A stretch of 47,500 nucleotides of DNA from Bacillus cereus (GCF_025917685.1 NZ_CP089518.1:32501-80000); one strand, 5' to 3'. Shown: positions 21,662 through 31,513, counted from the first letter of the stretch. Numbers and translations are program-made. The notes: generated by a model from the letters alone, not told the origin.

Positions 21662-24600
21662 ATGATAGGTTTATTAGAGCAGTTTTATAAAAATGAAGAG
21701 ATACAATCGGTTATTAATGGGCTAGAAGATGGGTTGAAAGAGCAACTTATATCGGGTATGGCAACATCTTCTCGTTCATTATTAATGGCAGCTTTATATA
21801 AAAAAACAAAAAAATCGCAACTAATTGTGACGCACAATTTATACCAAGCACAAAAAGTACATGAAGATTTAGTGGCTTTACTTGGTGAAAAAGATGTGTG
21901 GTTATATCCCGTAAATGAATTGATAGCATCGGAAATTGGTGTTGCAAGTCCAGAATTGAAGGCGCAGCGTATTGAAGTGTTAAATCGCTTAGCGGCGGGA
22001 GAGAATGGGATTATTGTAGCGCCAGTTGCAGGACTACGTAGATTTTTACCAATAAAAGAATTATGGAAGCAAAGGCAAATTGAAATCAATCTAGGGCAAG
22101 AGATTGATCTAGATGCACTTTTGTATACTTTACATCATATTGGCTACGAGCGTAAGTCAATGGTAGAAGCTCCAGGAGAGTTCAGTTTACGCGGGGGAAT
22201 ATTAGATATTTATCCATTAACGGAAGAATTACCATTTCGTATTGAATTCTTCGATACAGAAGTCGATTCTATTCGATTGTTTGATGTGGATGAACAGCGC
22301 TCTCAAGATAAAAAGGAAAGTGTTAAGTTCGGTCCAGCAACAGAGTTTTTATTTTCACAGGAAGAATTGAAATCGGGAATTAAGCATCTTGAAGAAGGTT
22401 TGACTAAGACGATGCAAAAGCTTTCCGATGATAAATTAAAGACTACAGTACTTGAGACGGTAAGTCATGAAATTGAGATGTTGAAAAACGGGCAAAGTAT
22501 AGAACAAATGTTTAAATATTTATCTATTTTCTATAAAGAACCTGCTAGTCTGATAGATTATTTACCAGAAGATGGTGTTGTGATTTTAGATGAAATTTCC
22601 CGTATTCAAGAAACGGCATCACATCTCGAAACAGAAGAAGCGGAATGGTATATATCACTTCTTGGTGAAGGAACAATTATTCAGGACTTATCTTTCTCCC
22701 ACTCATTTGAGGAGTTTCTTCATCATAAAAAAAGAAGTTTTGTATATTTAACGTTATTCTTGCGCCATATAGCACATACACATCCACAAAATATTGTGAA
22801 TGTGACATGTAAAACGATGCAGGATTTCCACGGACAGATGCAGTTGTTAAAAACTGAAATTGATAGGTGGAATGAAGGGCATTTTACGACCGTTGTGCTC
22901 GGAACAGATGATGAACGTGTAAAAAAACTGCAACATATTTTAAGTGATTATGATATTGATGCAGACATTGTAGAGGCAACAGATATTTTATTGCCTGGAA
23001 GGTTACAAATTGCTGTGGGTGATTTACATGCAGGGTTTGAAATGCCGATGCAAAAGCTTGTTGTTATTACTGAAAAGGAGCTTTTTCATAAGAAGGTTAA
23101 AAAATCACAACGTAAGCAAAAGTTATCTAACGCTGAACGTATTAAAAGTTATTCGGAATTAAAAGTTGGAGACTATGTAGTTCATGTAAATCATGGTATA
23201 GGTAAATTTTTAGGTATTGAGACATTAGAGATTAATGGTGTTCATAAAGATTATTTAAATATTAAATATCAAGGTAATGATAAGTTATATGTTCCGATTG
23301 AACAAATTGATCAAGTGCAAAAATATGTAGGATCTGAAGGTAAGGATCCGAAAGTTTATAAATTAGGTGGTAATGATTGGAAAAAGGTTAAAACGAAAGT
23401 TGAAAAATCTGTACAAGACATTGCAGATGACCTAATTAAATTGTATGCCGAGCGCGAAGCTTCAAAAGGTTATGCATATACACCAGATACGGCAGAACAA
23501 CAAGAATTTGAATCTTCATTCCCATATCAAGAGACAGAGGATCAATTACGTTCTATTGACGAAATTAAGAAAGATATGGAACGTGGACGTCCGATGGATA
23601 GGCTTCTTTGTGGTGACGTAGGGTATGGAAAGACTGAAGTAGCCATTCGTGCGGCATTTAAAGCAATTATGGATGAAAAACAAGTTGCGATTTTAGTACC
23701 GACAACCATTCTTGCACAACAACACTATGAAACAATTCGAGAGCGTTTTCAAGATTACCCGATTAATATAGGGTTACTAAGTAGATTCCGTACGCGAAAA
23801 CAACAAAATGAAACGATTAAGGGTTTAAAAGATGGAACGGTAGATATTGTAATCGGAACACATCGTATTTTATCTAAAGATGTTACTTATAAAGATTTAG
23901 GACTTCTTATTATTGATGAGGAACAAAGATTCGGTGTTACGCATAAAGAAAAAATTAAACAATTGAAAGCGAATGTGGACGTTTTAACGTTAACGGCAAC
24001 TCCGATTCCACGTACACTTCATATGTCTATGCTTGGTGTGCGTGATTTATCTGTAATTGAGACACCGCCAGAGAACAGGTTCCCAGTACAAACATATGTA
24101 GTGGAGTATAATCCAGCATTAATGCGAGAAGCGATAGAGCGAGAGCTTGCAAGAGGAGGTCAAATTTACTTCTTATATAACCGTGTGGAGGATATTGAAA
24201 GAAAAGCAGATGAAATTTCGATGTTAGTTCCAGACGCTCGTGTAACATACGCACACGGGAAAATGAATGAAAGTGAATTAGAGTCTGTTATGCTATCGTT
24301 TTTAGAGGGGCAGCATGATGTTCTTGTAAGTACAACAATTATTGAGACGGGTGTAGATATTCCGAATGTAAATACATTAATTGTATTTGATGCAGATCGT
24401 ATGGGATTATCACAGTTGTATCAGCTTCGTGGTCGTGTTGGACGTTCTAATCGCGTCGCGTATGCATACTTTGCATACAAACGCGATAAAGTGTTATCGG
24501 AAGTTGCAGAGAGGCGTCTGCAGGCAATTAAAGAGTTTACAGAGCTTGGATCTGGTTTCAAAATTGCGATGAGAGACTTATCAATTCGTGGTGCGGGTAA

Positions 24601-25192
24601 TTTGTTAGGGGCAGAACAACATGGATTTATTGATTCTGTCGGATTTGATCTGTATTCTCAAATGTTAAAAGATGCAATTGAGCAACGTAGAGGAACAGAT
24701 GGAGTTGAAAATACCGTTAATGTTGAAATTGATTTAGAAGTAGATGCATATTTACCGGATGCGTATATTTCAGATAGTAAACAAAAAATTATGATGTATA
24801 AACAATTTAGAGGTGTTTCTGCAATTGAAGATATTGAAGAGCTGCAGGAAGAGATGATAGATAGATTTGGTGATTACCCACAAGAAGTTGGTTATTTATT
24901 ACAAATCGCAAATATTAAAGTGTTAGCAATGAAAGAACAAATTGAGTTAGTTAAGCAAAATAAATTTGAAGTAACGTTCCTGTTTTCTGAACAAGCAAGC
25001 CAAAATATCGATGGTGGGAAATTATTTATGCTAGGGAATAGTTTTGGTCGTATGATTGGTCTTGGTATGGAAGGATCACAATTGAAAATTGTGATGAAAA
25101 CGAATGGATTAGAGACATCGAAATGGTTAACAATTGCTGAAAATTTATTAAAAGGCTTACCAGATGTAAAAAAAGAAGTAATAAATGCCTAA
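21662..25192 (+). CDS. mfd: transcription-repair coupling factor Mfd
   Basis: An 1176-residue ATP-dependent translocase that removes RNA polymerase stalled at DNA damage and recruits UvrA. Domains in order are the UvrB-homology module (about 1-470), the RNA-polymerase-interaction domain around YVVHVNHGIGKFLG, the RecG-like helicase core with Walker A GDVGYGKTE, the DEEQ box and RGRVGRS, and the C-terminal TRCF domain. The open frame extends upstream to 21569 within the fin terminator region, but ATG at 21662 is about 9 bases after GAGAGGAG and matches the known family length (1177 in B. subtilis). Confidence 0.96.
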   Translation: MIGLLEQFYKNEEIQSVINGLEDGLKEQLISGMATSSRSLLMAALYKKTKKSQLIVTHNLYQAQKVHEDLVALLGEKDVWLYPVNELIASEIGVASPELKAQRIEVLNRLAAGENGIIVAPVAGLRRFLPIKELWKQRQIEINLGQEIDLDALLYTLHHIGYERKSMVEAPGEFSLRGGILDIYPLTEELPFRIEFFDTEVDSIRLFDVDEQRSQDKKESVKFGPATEFLFSQEELKSGIKHLEEGLTKTMQKLSDDKLKTTVLETVSHEIEMLKNGQSIEQMFKYLSIFYKEPASLIDYLPEDGVVILDEISRIQETASHLETEEAEWYISLLGEGTIIQDLSFSHSFEEFLHHKKRSFVYLTLFLRHIAHTHPQNIVNVTCKTMQDFHGQMQLLKTEIDRWNEGHFTTVVLGTDDERVKKLQHILSDYDIDADIVEATDILLPGRLQIAVGDLHAGFEMPMQKLVVITEKELFHKKVKKSQRKQKLSNAERIKSYSELKVGDYVVHVNHGIGKFLGIETLEINGVHKDYLNIKYQGNDKLYVPIEQIDQVQKYVGSEGKDPKVYKLGGNDWKKVKTKVEKSVQDIADDLIKLYAEREASKGYAYTPDTAEQQEFESSFPYQETEDQLRSIDEIKKDMERGRPMDRLLCGDVGYGKTEVAIRAAFKAIMDEKQVAILVPTTILAQQHYETIRERFQDYPINIGLLSRFRTRKQQNETIKGLKDGTVDIVIGTHRILSKDVTYKDLGLLIIDEEQRFGVTHKEKIKQLKANVDVLTLTATPIPRTLHMSMLGVRDLSVIETPPENRFPVQTYVVEYNPALMREAIERELARGGQIYFLYNRVEDIERKADEISMLVPDARVTYAHGKMNESELESVMLSFLEGQHDVLVSTTIIETGVDIPNVNTLIVFDADRMGLSQLYQLRGRVGRSNRVAYAYFAYKRDKVLSEVAERRLQAIKEFTELGSGFKIAMRDLSIRGAGNLLGAEQHGFIDSVGFDLYSQMLKDAIEQRRGTDGVENTVNVEIDLEVDAYLPDAYISDSKQKIMMYKQFRGVSAIEDIEELQEEMIDRFGDYPQEVGYLLQIANIKVLAMKEQIELVKQNKFEVTFLFSEQASQNIDGGKLFMLGNSFGRMIGLGMEGSQLKIVMKTNGLETSKWLTIAENLLKGLPDVKKEVINA

Positions 25193-25219
25193 TTTAAGAT
25201 AAAAAATACAATTCGACGT

Positions 25220-25248
25220 GCATAGAAGAACTAATGTGTAAAATACTA
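25220..25248 (+). promoter_or_regulatory. candidate sigma-G promoter of spoVT
   Basis: GCATA (25220-25224), 17 bases, then AATACTA (25242-25248), one mismatch from the sigma-G -10 CATnHTA. It would give a leader of about 75 bases. spoVT is a sigma-G gene in B. subtilis. Confidence 0.4.
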
Positions 25249-25260
25249 TGTTTAACAGTT

Positions 25261-25291
25261 GGTGATTTTTACATGAACAGGTAAATTCACC
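25261..25291 (+). other. hairpin between mfd and spoVT
   Basis: GGTGATTTTTAC (25261-25272) faces GTAAATTCACC (25281-25291) with imperfect pairing and is followed by a short TTTT at 25294-25297. It could be a weak mfd terminator or a structured spoVT leader. Confidence 0.4.
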
Positions 25292-25328
25292 ACTTTTGAT
25301 CATCAGTAGAAAGTGAGGCAGCATTAGA

Positions 25329-25865
25329 ATGAAAGCAACTGGAATCGTACGTCGAATTGATGATTTAGGCAGGGTAGTAATCCCGAAGGAAATTCGTAGA
25401 ACTTTACGTATTCGAGAAGGAGACCCACTAGAAATATTTGTTGATCGCGATGGAGAAGTGATTTTGAAAAAATATTCTCCAATTAGTGAACTAGGTAATT
25501 TTGCAAAGGAATATACGGAAGCTTTATACGATAGCTTAGGACATAATGTGCTTGTATGCGATCGTGATTCTATTATCGCAGTAGCAGGCGTATCTAAAAA
25601 AGAATACTTAAATAAAAGTGTTGGCGATTTAATCGAGAAGACAATGGAAGAGCGTAAGTCTGTAATTATGACAGATGAAAGCGAAATTTCAATTATTGAT
25701 GGAGTAACAGAAAAAGTGAGCTCCTATACAATTGGCCCGATTGTTGCGAATGGGGATCCAATTGGAGCTGTTGTTATCTTCTCTAAAGAGGCTATTATAA
25801 GTGAAGTAGAGCATAAGTCAGTAAATACAGCTGCAAGCTTTTTAGCGAAACAAATGGAGCAGTAG
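25329..25865 (+). CDS. spoVT: stage V sporulation regulator SpoVT
   Basis: A 178-residue AbrB-family transcription factor that tunes sigma-G genes in the forespore and so affects spore coat and germination. The N-terminal swapped-hairpin domain (1-50, MKATGIVRRIDDLGRVVIP) is a clear paralogue of the AbrB encoded at 8.0-8.3 kb. The C-terminal part (about 56-178) is the SpoVT GAF-like domain, with VLVCDRDSIIAVAGVSKKEY. The length equals that of B. subtilis SpoVT. The start is ATG with GTGAGG upstream. yabM follows after a terminator. Confidence 0.96.
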   Translation: MKATGIVRRIDDLGRVVIPKEIRRTLRIREGDPLEIFVDRDGEVILKKYSPISELGNFAKEYTEALYDSLGHNVLVCDRDSIIAVAGVSKKEYLNKSVGDLIEKTMEERKSVIMTDESEISIIDGVTEKVSSYTIGPIVANGDPIGAVVIFSKEAIISEVEHKSVNTAASFLAKQMEQ

Positions 25866-25952
25866 TGAAGTGTAATTTCTATAAGTAGCAATCTTTCCTA
25901 ATTATGATATTTCTATTTGAGAAATTAACTATTTGGAGATATAAGTATATTG

Positions 25953-25985
25953 AACGAAGGTAGCGCTTTGCTACCTTTTTTCGTT
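25953..25985 (+). terminator. probable terminator between spoVT and yabM
   Basis: AACGAAGGTAGC and GCTACCTTTTTTCGTT pair around GCTTT with an internal T run. It lies about 90 bases after the spoVT stop and 110 before yabM. Confidence 0.8.
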
Positions 25986-26053
25986 GAACATTTTCTAGTG
26001 TTGCACGAACGTATTATTACTTGTGGAGGCAAGGGAGCTTGTTCTTTTCTTTA

Positions 26054-26062
26054 TGATATAAT
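26054..26062 (+). promoter_or_regulatory. extended -10 promoter of yabM
   Basis: TGaTATAAT combines a perfect -10 with the TG extension, 36 bases before the yabM ATG. The -35 is poor. Confidence 0.5.
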
Positions 26063-26097
26063 ACGAGGGGTGAGAATAGAAAAAGGAGTTTTCTTGT

Positions 26098-27699
26098 ATG
26101 GAAGCGAAGAAGTATCAAGCCTTTTGGCGTGGGGCTATTATATTAACAATCGCAAGTTTTGTTACGAAAGTATTAAGCGCTTTTTACCGTATTCCATATC
26201 AAAATATAGCGGGTGATATTGGTTTTTATATTTACCAACAAATTTATCCGTTTTATGGATTTTGTTTAATTTTAGCTACTTATGGGTTTCCTATTATTAT
26301 TTCAAAAATGGTCGCAGAAAGATTAGAACAAGGAAAACAAAAAGAAGCAGAAGAAATTATTTGTGTATCTTTTTGGTTTTTATTAGGAATTGGCTTTATA
26401 GGGTTTTTCACATTGTTCTTTGGTGCCGAAACGATTGCATCGGCTATGGGTGATGTACACTTATATAAGTTATTACGTGTTATTTCATTTTCATTCATAT
26501 TAATGCCATTCTTATCCGTAGCGAGAGGGTATTTTCAGGGATTCAATAATATGATGCCGACGGCTGTTTCACAAGTAATTGAACAAACGATTCGTGTATC
26601 TATTATTGTCTTTTTATCACTATTCCTTATTGCTCACGGATTTGATCTATATACAGTCGGTGCAGGTGCTATGTTAGGTTCGATTGCAGGTGGGCTTATT
26701 GGGATTATCGTACTTTTACTTTATATGCGTCATGATTTTCGGTCTATTTTCTTTAAAAGTTGGAAGAGAGTTGGAGATAAAAAAAGGATTATTAGAATCC
26801 TTTTTTGGCAGGGATTAGCGATTTGTGTTAGTAATTTAGTCCTTATTTTTATACAAATGGCGGATTCTATTTCCTTTTATACCTTGCTTATTCGCGCGGG
26901 GGAGCAAGTTGAAAATGCAAAGGTACTAAAAGGTGTTTATGACAGAAGTATCCCCCTTATGCAATTAGGTACTGTCGTGACAACTTCTTTCTCATTGTCA
27001 CTGATTCCGATTATTACAGCGGCAAAGGAAAGAGGAGATCTTGCTTTTATTCAAGAAAAGGTAAAGTTAGCGATGAAAATAACATTTGTTATTGGATTTG
27101 CAGCAGCCATCGGATTAACTTGTATTATTCAGCCTGCAAATATTATGTTATTTGAGAATAGTGATGGGTCAGATGTGTTATCGATTTTATCTTTATCTAT
27201 TTTATTTAGTTCATTGTCAATTACAACTGCTTCTATTTTGCAAGGGTTAGGACAAACATTAAAGCCAGCAATATTCGTTGTATTTGGAGGTTGTTTGAAG
27301 CTAGCTTTAAACTATATATTAATGTCGTATTTTGGTGTAAAGGGAGCTGCAATTGCAACTTTAGTTGCGCTTATTGTAATTGCCTTGCTAAATAGTGTAT
27401 TACTTATGCGAGCTGTATCAGAGCCGCTTGTTGATAAGCGGAATATGTTAGGTGTAGTTATTAGTGGTATTGGTATGGGGTTTGTATTAATAATCTTTAT
27501 GCGTGTGTTGCGAATGTCTGGATTAGTAATTGATACAGGACATAGAGGAATTGCGACGCTTGAAGCGTTGTTAGGTGTAGCTATCGGCGGATTAGCATAT
27601 ATGTTTTTAATTTTAAAATTACGTGTATTTACAAAAGAAGAATTAGGAACCGTTATGAAACAAGAGAAAAAAGAAGGTTCATTGAAGAAGAGTGGATAG
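26098..27699 (+). CDS. yabM: polysaccharide/lipid flippase-type membrane protein YabM (SpoVB/MATE-like)
   Basis: A 533-residue polytopic membrane protein of the MOP exporter superfamily, related to SpoVB and the lipid II flippase candidates of Bacillus. About 14 hydrophobic segments are visible across the length, starting with AIILTIASFVTKVLSAFYRIPYQNIAGD. The C-terminus is short and Lys-rich. The transported substrate is not known; relatives move lipid-linked cell-wall or polysaccharide precursors. ATG is preceded by AAAAAGGAG. yabN begins 12 bases after it, and yabM through yabQ look like one transcription unit with internal promoters. Confidence 0.88.
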   Translation: MEAKKYQAFWRGAIILTIASFVTKVLSAFYRIPYQNIAGDIGFYIYQQIYPFYGFCLILATYGFPIIISKMVAERLEQGKQKEAEEIICVSFWFLLGIGFIGFFTLFFGAETIASAMGDVHLYKLLRVISFSFILMPFLSVARGYFQGFNNMMPTAVSQVIEQTIRVSIIVFLSLFLIAHGFDLYTVGAGAMLGSIAGGLIGIIVLLLYMRHDFRSIFFKSWKRVGDKKRIIRILFWQGLAICVSNLVLIFIQMADSISFYTLLIRAGEQVENAKVLKGVYDRSIPLMQLGTVVTTSFSLSLIPIITAAKERGDLAFIQEKVKLAMKITFVIGFAAAIGLTCIIQPANIMLFENSDGSDVLSILSLSILFSSLSITTASILQGLGQTLKPAIFVVFGGCLKLALNYILMSYFGVKGAAIATLVALIVIALLNSVLLMRAVSEPLVDKRNMLGVVISGIGMGFVLIIFMRVLRMSGLVIDTGHRGIATLEALLGVAIGGLAYMFLILKLRVFTKEELGTVMKQEKKEGSLKKSG

Positions 27700-27711
27700 A
27701 GGTGACTGGTT

Positions 27712-29172
27712 GTGAGTGGAATTATTACTATTTTAGGATTAGGTGCTGGTGAGTTAGATCAGTTAACGATGGGTGTATATCGAAAGATAAAAGAAGCGGA
27801 CCATATGTTTGTTAGAACGAAGGAACACCCAGTTATAGAAGAATTGGAGAAAGAAGGCATAAAATATACAGCTTTTGACGATGTATACGAAGCGCATGAT
27901 ACATTTGAAATCGTATATGAAACAATCGCGAATACGTTATTAGAACAAGCTAAAGGTACAGAAATTATTTATGCCGTTCCTGGTCATCCGCTTGTAGCAG
28001 AAAGAACAGTTCAGCTACTTTTGGAAAAAGGAGAGGTAGCAAATATTGAAGTGCGACTTGAAGGTGGACAAAGTTTCCTTGATCCGATGTTTGCGAGTCT
28101 AAAAATTGATCCGATTGAAGGATTTCAATTAATTGATGCTACATCATTTGAAAGAGGGCAATTAGAATTACGTCAACATTTAATCTTTTGCCAAGTGTAT
28201 GATGCGTTTGTTGCTTCAGATGTGAAACTGCCGTTAATGGAGATGTTGCCAGATGATTACGAAGTGTATATCGTAACAGCTGCAGGAACTTCATTTGAGC
28301 AAGTGAAAAAAGTGCCATTATACATGTTAGATCATGAAACGGAATTAAATAATTTAACGAGTGTATATGTACCGCCAGTTAAGGAACGTGCATCCTTATA
28401 TCAGCAGTTTGATGTGCTTAGAGCAATTATTGCTGATCTTCGTGGACCGAATGGTTGCCCGTGGGATAAAAAGCAAACTCATCAATCTTTAAAGAAATAC
28501 TTAATTGAAGAAGCATATGAAGTGCTAGAAGCCATTGATGAAGAGGATGATGATCATTTAGTAGAAGAACTGGGTGATATATTATTACAAGTTATGCTTC
28601 ATGCTCAAATTGGAGAGGATGAAGGTTGGTTCTCTATAGATGATATTATTCGAACTTTATCTGAGAAAATGGTTCGTCGTCACCCGCATGTGTTTGGGAA
28701 TACGGATGTAAATAATGCTGATGAAGTAATTGCGAATTGGGAAGAGATTAAAAAACAAGAAAAGGGATTCGTGAAAGAATCTGTTTTAACCGGTATTCCA
28801 AAAAGCTTACCGCAGCTAATGCGTGCTTATGAAATTCAGAAGAAAGCTGGAAAGGTTGGATTTGATTGGGTTGATGTGCAGCCGATGATAGAGAAAGCCT
28901 TAGAAGAATGGCAAGAATTCCAGCAAGAAGTTGTAAACATGGATGAGGAAAAGATGCTAGGTGAATTTGGTGATTTACTATTTGCATTTGTTAATATAGC
29001 TCGTCATTATAAAATAGATCCAGAAGAAGCGTTGCGTTCAACTAATGAGAAATTTACCGGTCGTTTTTTATACATGGAAGCAAAAGTAGCAGAAATGAAT
29101 AAAGAAATGCAAGATTTGTCATTAGAACAGTTAGATGTTTTATGGGAAGAGGCCAAACAAACAGAGCGTTAA
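27712..29172 (+). CDS. yabN: YabN: tetrapyrrole methylase-fold / MazG pyrophosphohydrolase fusion
   Basis: A 486-residue two-domain protein. The N-terminal part (about 1-220, [15 protein letters not shown] and [14 protein letters not shown]) has the tetrapyrrole methylase fold. The C-terminal part (about 230-486) is a double MazG domain with [20 protein letters not shown] and the metal-binding EEAYE, EELGD and [12 protein letters not shown] motifs. MazG hydrolyses NTPs to NMP and PPi; the function of the N-terminal domain in this fusion is unknown. The start is GTG, 7 bases after GAGGTG, giving [11 protein letters not shown]. The stop precedes rqcP by 14 bases. Confidence 0.92.
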   Translation: MSGIITILGLGAGELDQLTMGVYRKIKEADHMFVRTKEHPVIEELEKEGIKYTAFDDVYEAHDTFEIVYETIANTLLEQAKGTEIIYAVPGHPLVAERTVQLLLEKGEVANIEVRLEGGQSFLDPMFASLKIDPIEGFQLIDATSFERGQLELRQHLIFCQVYDAFVASDVKLPLMEMLPDDYEVYIVTAAGTSFEQVKKVPLYMLDHETELNNLTSVYVPPVKERASLYQQFDVLRAIIADLRGPNGCPWDKKQTHQSLKKYLIEEAYEVLEAIDEEDDDHLVEELGDILLQVMLHAQIGEDEGWFSIDDIIRTLSEKMVRRHPHVFGNTDVNNADEVIANWEEIKKQEKGFVKESVLTGIPKSLPQLMRAYEIQKKAGKVGFDWVDVQPMIEKALEEWQEFQQEVVNMDEEKMLGEFGDLLFAFVNIARHYKIDPEEALRSTNEKFTGRFLYMEAKVAEMNKEMQDLSLEQLDVLWEEAKQTER

Positions 29173-29186
29173 TAGGGGGACTTGAT

Positions 29187-29462
29187 ATGCGTTTAGATAA
29201 GTTTTTGAAAGTGTCACGTTTAATTAAAAGAAGAACATTAGCAAAAGAAGTATCTGATCAAGGAAGAATATCCATTAATGGTCAAGTGGCAAAAGCGAGT
29301 TCAGATGTAAAGATAGATGATGAATTAACAATTCGTTTTGGTCAAAAAATAGTAACTGTGAAAGTAAATGAATTGAAAGAAACGACTAAAAAAGAAGATG
29401 CAGCAAACATGTATAGTATAGTTCGCGAAGAAAAAGTAAAAGCAGAAGAAGGCTTGTTCTAA
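29187..29462 (+). CDS. rqcP: RqcP (YabO), S4-domain ribosome quality-control factor
   Basis: A 91-residue S4 RNA-binding protein (Hsp15-like), with [21 protein letters not shown] and [20 protein letters not shown]. RqcP works with RqcH on obstructed 50S subunits to add C-terminal alanine tails that mark stalled peptides for degradation. A longer frame opens at 29142 inside yabN, but ATG at 29187 is 6 bases after AGGGGGA and fits the family. Its tail beyond residue 75 is charged. pth, also in this window, acts on a related problem (dropped-off peptidyl-tRNA). Confidence 0.93.
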   Translation: MRLDKFLKVSRLIKRRTLAKEVSDQGRISINGQVAKASSDVKIDDELTIRFGQKIVTVKVNELKETTKKEDAANMYSIVREEKVKAEEGLF

Positions 29463-29477
29463 AATGGGTCACCCCTT

Positions 29478-29485
29478 CATACATT
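29478..29485 (+). promoter_or_regulatory. candidate sigma-E -10 of yabP
   Basis: CATACATT fits the sigma-E -10 consensus CATACAnT. It lies 36 bases before the yabP start. The -35 region is weak. yabP and yabQ are sigma-E genes in B. subtilis. Confidence 0.45.
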
Positions 29486-29520
29486 ACTATTAGCTAGTAT
29501 AAAGCTATGGGGGGATTTTC

Positions 29521-29829
29521 GTGAATAATGGTTACTCACCTATGTCTTCTAATCAACAAAATGTTTCTGTAGAGCATGATATTATCATGCGTGGCAGGCG
29601 TGTAATCGATATTACTGGTGTAAAGCAAGTGGAGAGTTTTGATAGCGAAGAGTTTTTACTTGAGACTGTAATGGGTTTTTTAACAATTCGTGGTCAAAAT
29701 TTACAGATGAAGAATTTAGATGTAGAAAAGGGTGTTGTATCGATTAAAGGGAAAATTCATGAGATGCTGTATATCGATGAGAATCAAGGGGAGAAAACTA
29801 AAGGTTTCTTTAGTAAGTTGTTTAAATGA
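29521..29829 (+). CDS. yabP: sporulation protein YabP
   Basis: A 102-residue member of the YabP/YqfC family, made in the mother cell under sigma-E control in B. subtilis. It has no recognisable catalytic motif; the core is beta-rich (VIDITGVKQVESFDSEEFLL, GFLTIRGQNLQ). The start is GTG with GGGGGG about 7-12 bases upstream. The stop overlaps the yabQ ATG (ATGA), so YabP and YabQ are probably made together. Its molecular role is unknown. Confidence 0.92.
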   Translation: MNNGYSPMSSNQQNVSVEHDIIMRGRRVIDITGVKQVESFDSEEFLLETVMGFLTIRGQNLQMKNLDVEKGVVSIKGKIHEMLYIDENQGEKTKGFFSKLFK

Positions 29830-30479
29830 GCCTAACGATTCAGTTGTATACAATGCTTTCAATGATTGGAATGGGTGCTTGGATTGGTGCATCTTTAGAT
29901 ACGTATCAACGATTCTTAAAACGCCAAGAGCGTAAACGTTGGCTTGTATTTATACATGATATACTATTTTGGATTGTCCAAGCCTTATTTGTTTTTTATG
30001 TATTACTGCTCGTGAATGAAGCTGAATTACGTATATATGTATTTTTGGCATTACTATGCGGTTTTGCGGCATATCAAAGTTTATTGAAAGCAGTATACAT
30101 GAAGATGTTAAATTTTCTCATCTATATTTTTGTGCAAACAATACAATTTTTTGTTCGAATTATACAGCTACTCATGATAAAACCTGTTATTATTATAGCG
30201 CAGCTATTTATTGCATTTATATTATTCTTATTTCGTGTACTGCTTTCAATTGGACATGTGTTATGGAAAATGGCGATTTGGATATTACTTTTCATATGGA
30301 AAGTTTTTTTCTGGCCTGTTCGATTTATTGCTTCACTCATATGGAAACTTCTCCCTAATCGTGTTAAACTTTTTATAACGAAGCATGTAGGGTTCCTGCA
30401 ATATATAGCAAAGTTGAAGGGACATATCTCCCAATTATGGGAGCGTATAAAAAAGAAGTTAGGGGGACCTCGGAAATGA
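29826..30479 (+). CDS. yabQ: sporulation membrane protein YabQ
   Basis: A 217-residue integral membrane protein needed for spore cortex formation in B. subtilis, where it sits in the outer forespore membrane. Several hydrophobic segments are visible: at the N-terminus (TIQLYTMLSMIGMGAWIGAS), then about 40-65, 68-85, 95-145 and 150-175, followed by a basic C-terminal tail. The N-terminal 90 residues are the conserved part; the rest is hydrophobic and low complexity. It is coupled to yabP by an ATGA overlap and to divIC by a second ATGA overlap. Confidence 0.92.
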   Translation: MSLTIQLYTMLSMIGMGAWIGASLDTYQRFLKRQERKRWLVFIHDILFWIVQALFVFYVLLLVNEAELRIYVFLALLCGFAAYQSLLKAVYMKMLNFLIYIFVQTIQFFVRIIQLLMIKPVIIIAQLFIAFILFLFRVLLSIGHVLWKMAIWILLFIWKVFFWPVRFIASLIWKLLPNRVKLFITKHVGFLQYIAKLKGHISQLWERIKKKLGGPRK

Positions 30480-30835
30480 GGGAACTGAGACAAAGAACAA
30501 TCGAAAAACAGAGTCCAAATCCTGTCAAAGAACATATAATACAAACGGATGAGAACAGGAAGCGACTTTATCGCCGTTTAGCGGTTTTTCTTGTCTTTGC
30601 TTTTACAATTATTGCGAGTATTAGTGTAACGTTTTATCAACAAAACAGTTCCATTAAAGCAAAAGAGGCAAAAGTTAAGGACATGAAAAAAGAACTGGAT
30701 TCATTAACGAAAAAAGAAAAAAGTCTAAAAGACGAAGTTCAAAAGTTAAATGATGAAGAGTACGTTTTAAAGATTGCTAGAAGGGATTATTTCTTCTCCG
30801 GAAAAGGGGAGATAATTTTTCCTGTTTCTAAGTAG
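30476..30835 (+). CDS. divIC: cell division protein DivIC
   Basis: A 119-residue bitopic septum protein of the FtsB family that forms a complex with FtsL and DivIB and is essential for septation. It has a short basic cytoplasmic N-terminus, one transmembrane segment (about 36-58, LAVFLVFAFTIIASISVTF), an extracytoplasmic coiled coil (about 63-100) and the conserved EYVLKIARRDYFFSGKGEIIF. The frame extends up to 30437 in yabQ, but ATG at 30476 lies 9 bases after AGGGGG and gives the family length. Confidence 0.94.
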   Translation: MRELRQRTIEKQSPNPVKEHIIQTDENRKRLYRRLAVFLVFAFTIIASISVTFYQQNSSIKAKEAKVKDMKKELDSLTKKEKSLKDEVQKLNDEEYVLKIARRDYFFSGKGEIIFPVSK

Positions 30836-30922
30836 AGTATGTCTTATTGACACTATATTTTAGGATTATATATAATAAAGTAAAATTTGACTTTTTAACC
30901 ACTAAGGAGGAGCATTTTTTTT

Positions 30923-31411
30923 ATGTCAATCGAGGTAGGCAGCAAGTTACAGGGTAAAGTAACAGGTATTACAAATTTTGGCGCTTTTGTGGAGCTGCCA
31001 GAAGGCTTAACGGGTCTTGTTCATATTAGTGAAGTTGCTGATAATTATGTGAAAGATATTAACGATCACTTAAAAGTGGGCGACCAAGTAGAAGTAAAAG
31101 TTATTAATGTTGAAAAAGATGGAAAAATTGGTCTATCTATTAAAAAAGCGAAAGAACGCGAAAAAACAGAAGGAGATCGTCCACGTGGTGAATACCAACA
31201 ACGCGGTGGTGATCAACAACGTTCTGGACGTCCACAACGTAATAATCGTTCTTTCAACAGAGATAACCGCGGTGGCGGTAACGACCGAGCTCCAAAAGAA
31301 ACATTTGAGCAAAAGATGGCACGCTTTTTAAAAGATAGTGAAGATCGTTTAACTTCTTTAAAGCGTAACACAGAATCTAAACGTGGTGGCCGTGGCGCAC
31401 GTCGCGGATAA
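30923..31411 (+). CDS. yabR: S1 RNA-binding domain protein YabR
   Basis: A 162-residue protein with one N-terminal S1 domain (1-75: GSKLQGKVTGITNFGAFVEL, GLVHISEVAD, GQ-type DGKIGLSIKKA). The rest is a low-complexity Gln/Arg/Gly/Asn-rich tail (about 85-120) ending in basic RGGRGARRG. It resembles the S1 domain of polynucleotide phosphorylase. No defined function is known; RNA or ribosome association is inferred. AAGGAGGAG is about 12 bases upstream of the ATG, a long spacing. A terminator follows. Confidence 0.93.
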   Translation: MSIEVGSKLQGKVTGITNFGAFVELPEGLTGLVHISEVADNYVKDINDHLKVGDQVEVKVINVEKDGKIGLSIKKAKEREKTEGDRPRGEYQQRGGDQQRSGRPQRNNRSFNRDNRGGGNDRAPKETFEQKMARFLKDSEDRLTSLKRNTESKRGGRGARRG

Positions 31412-31442
31412 TAAGTCCGTTTAATTCTTAGCATATAGAGAG

Positions 31443-31473
31443 GTACCCAGAGTAATTACTCGGGTACTTTTTT
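31443..31473 (+). terminator. terminator of yabR
   Basis: GTACCC-A-GAGTAA and TTACTC-GGGTAC form a long stem with a single bulged A, then TTTTTT. Confidence 0.88.
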
Positions 31474-31513
31474 ATGTGAGAGAATATATTTTTAAAAAAG
31501 TTTTTTAGATGTA

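Noticed and set aside
25950..26216. 88-codon frame between spoVT and yabM
   Set aside because: It spans the terminator and the yabM promoter and runs into yabM in another frame.
30122..30544. 140-codon antisense frame across yabQ and divIC
   Set aside because: Shadow of the hydrophobic yabQ coding sequence; begins within divIC and has no promoter or ribosome site.
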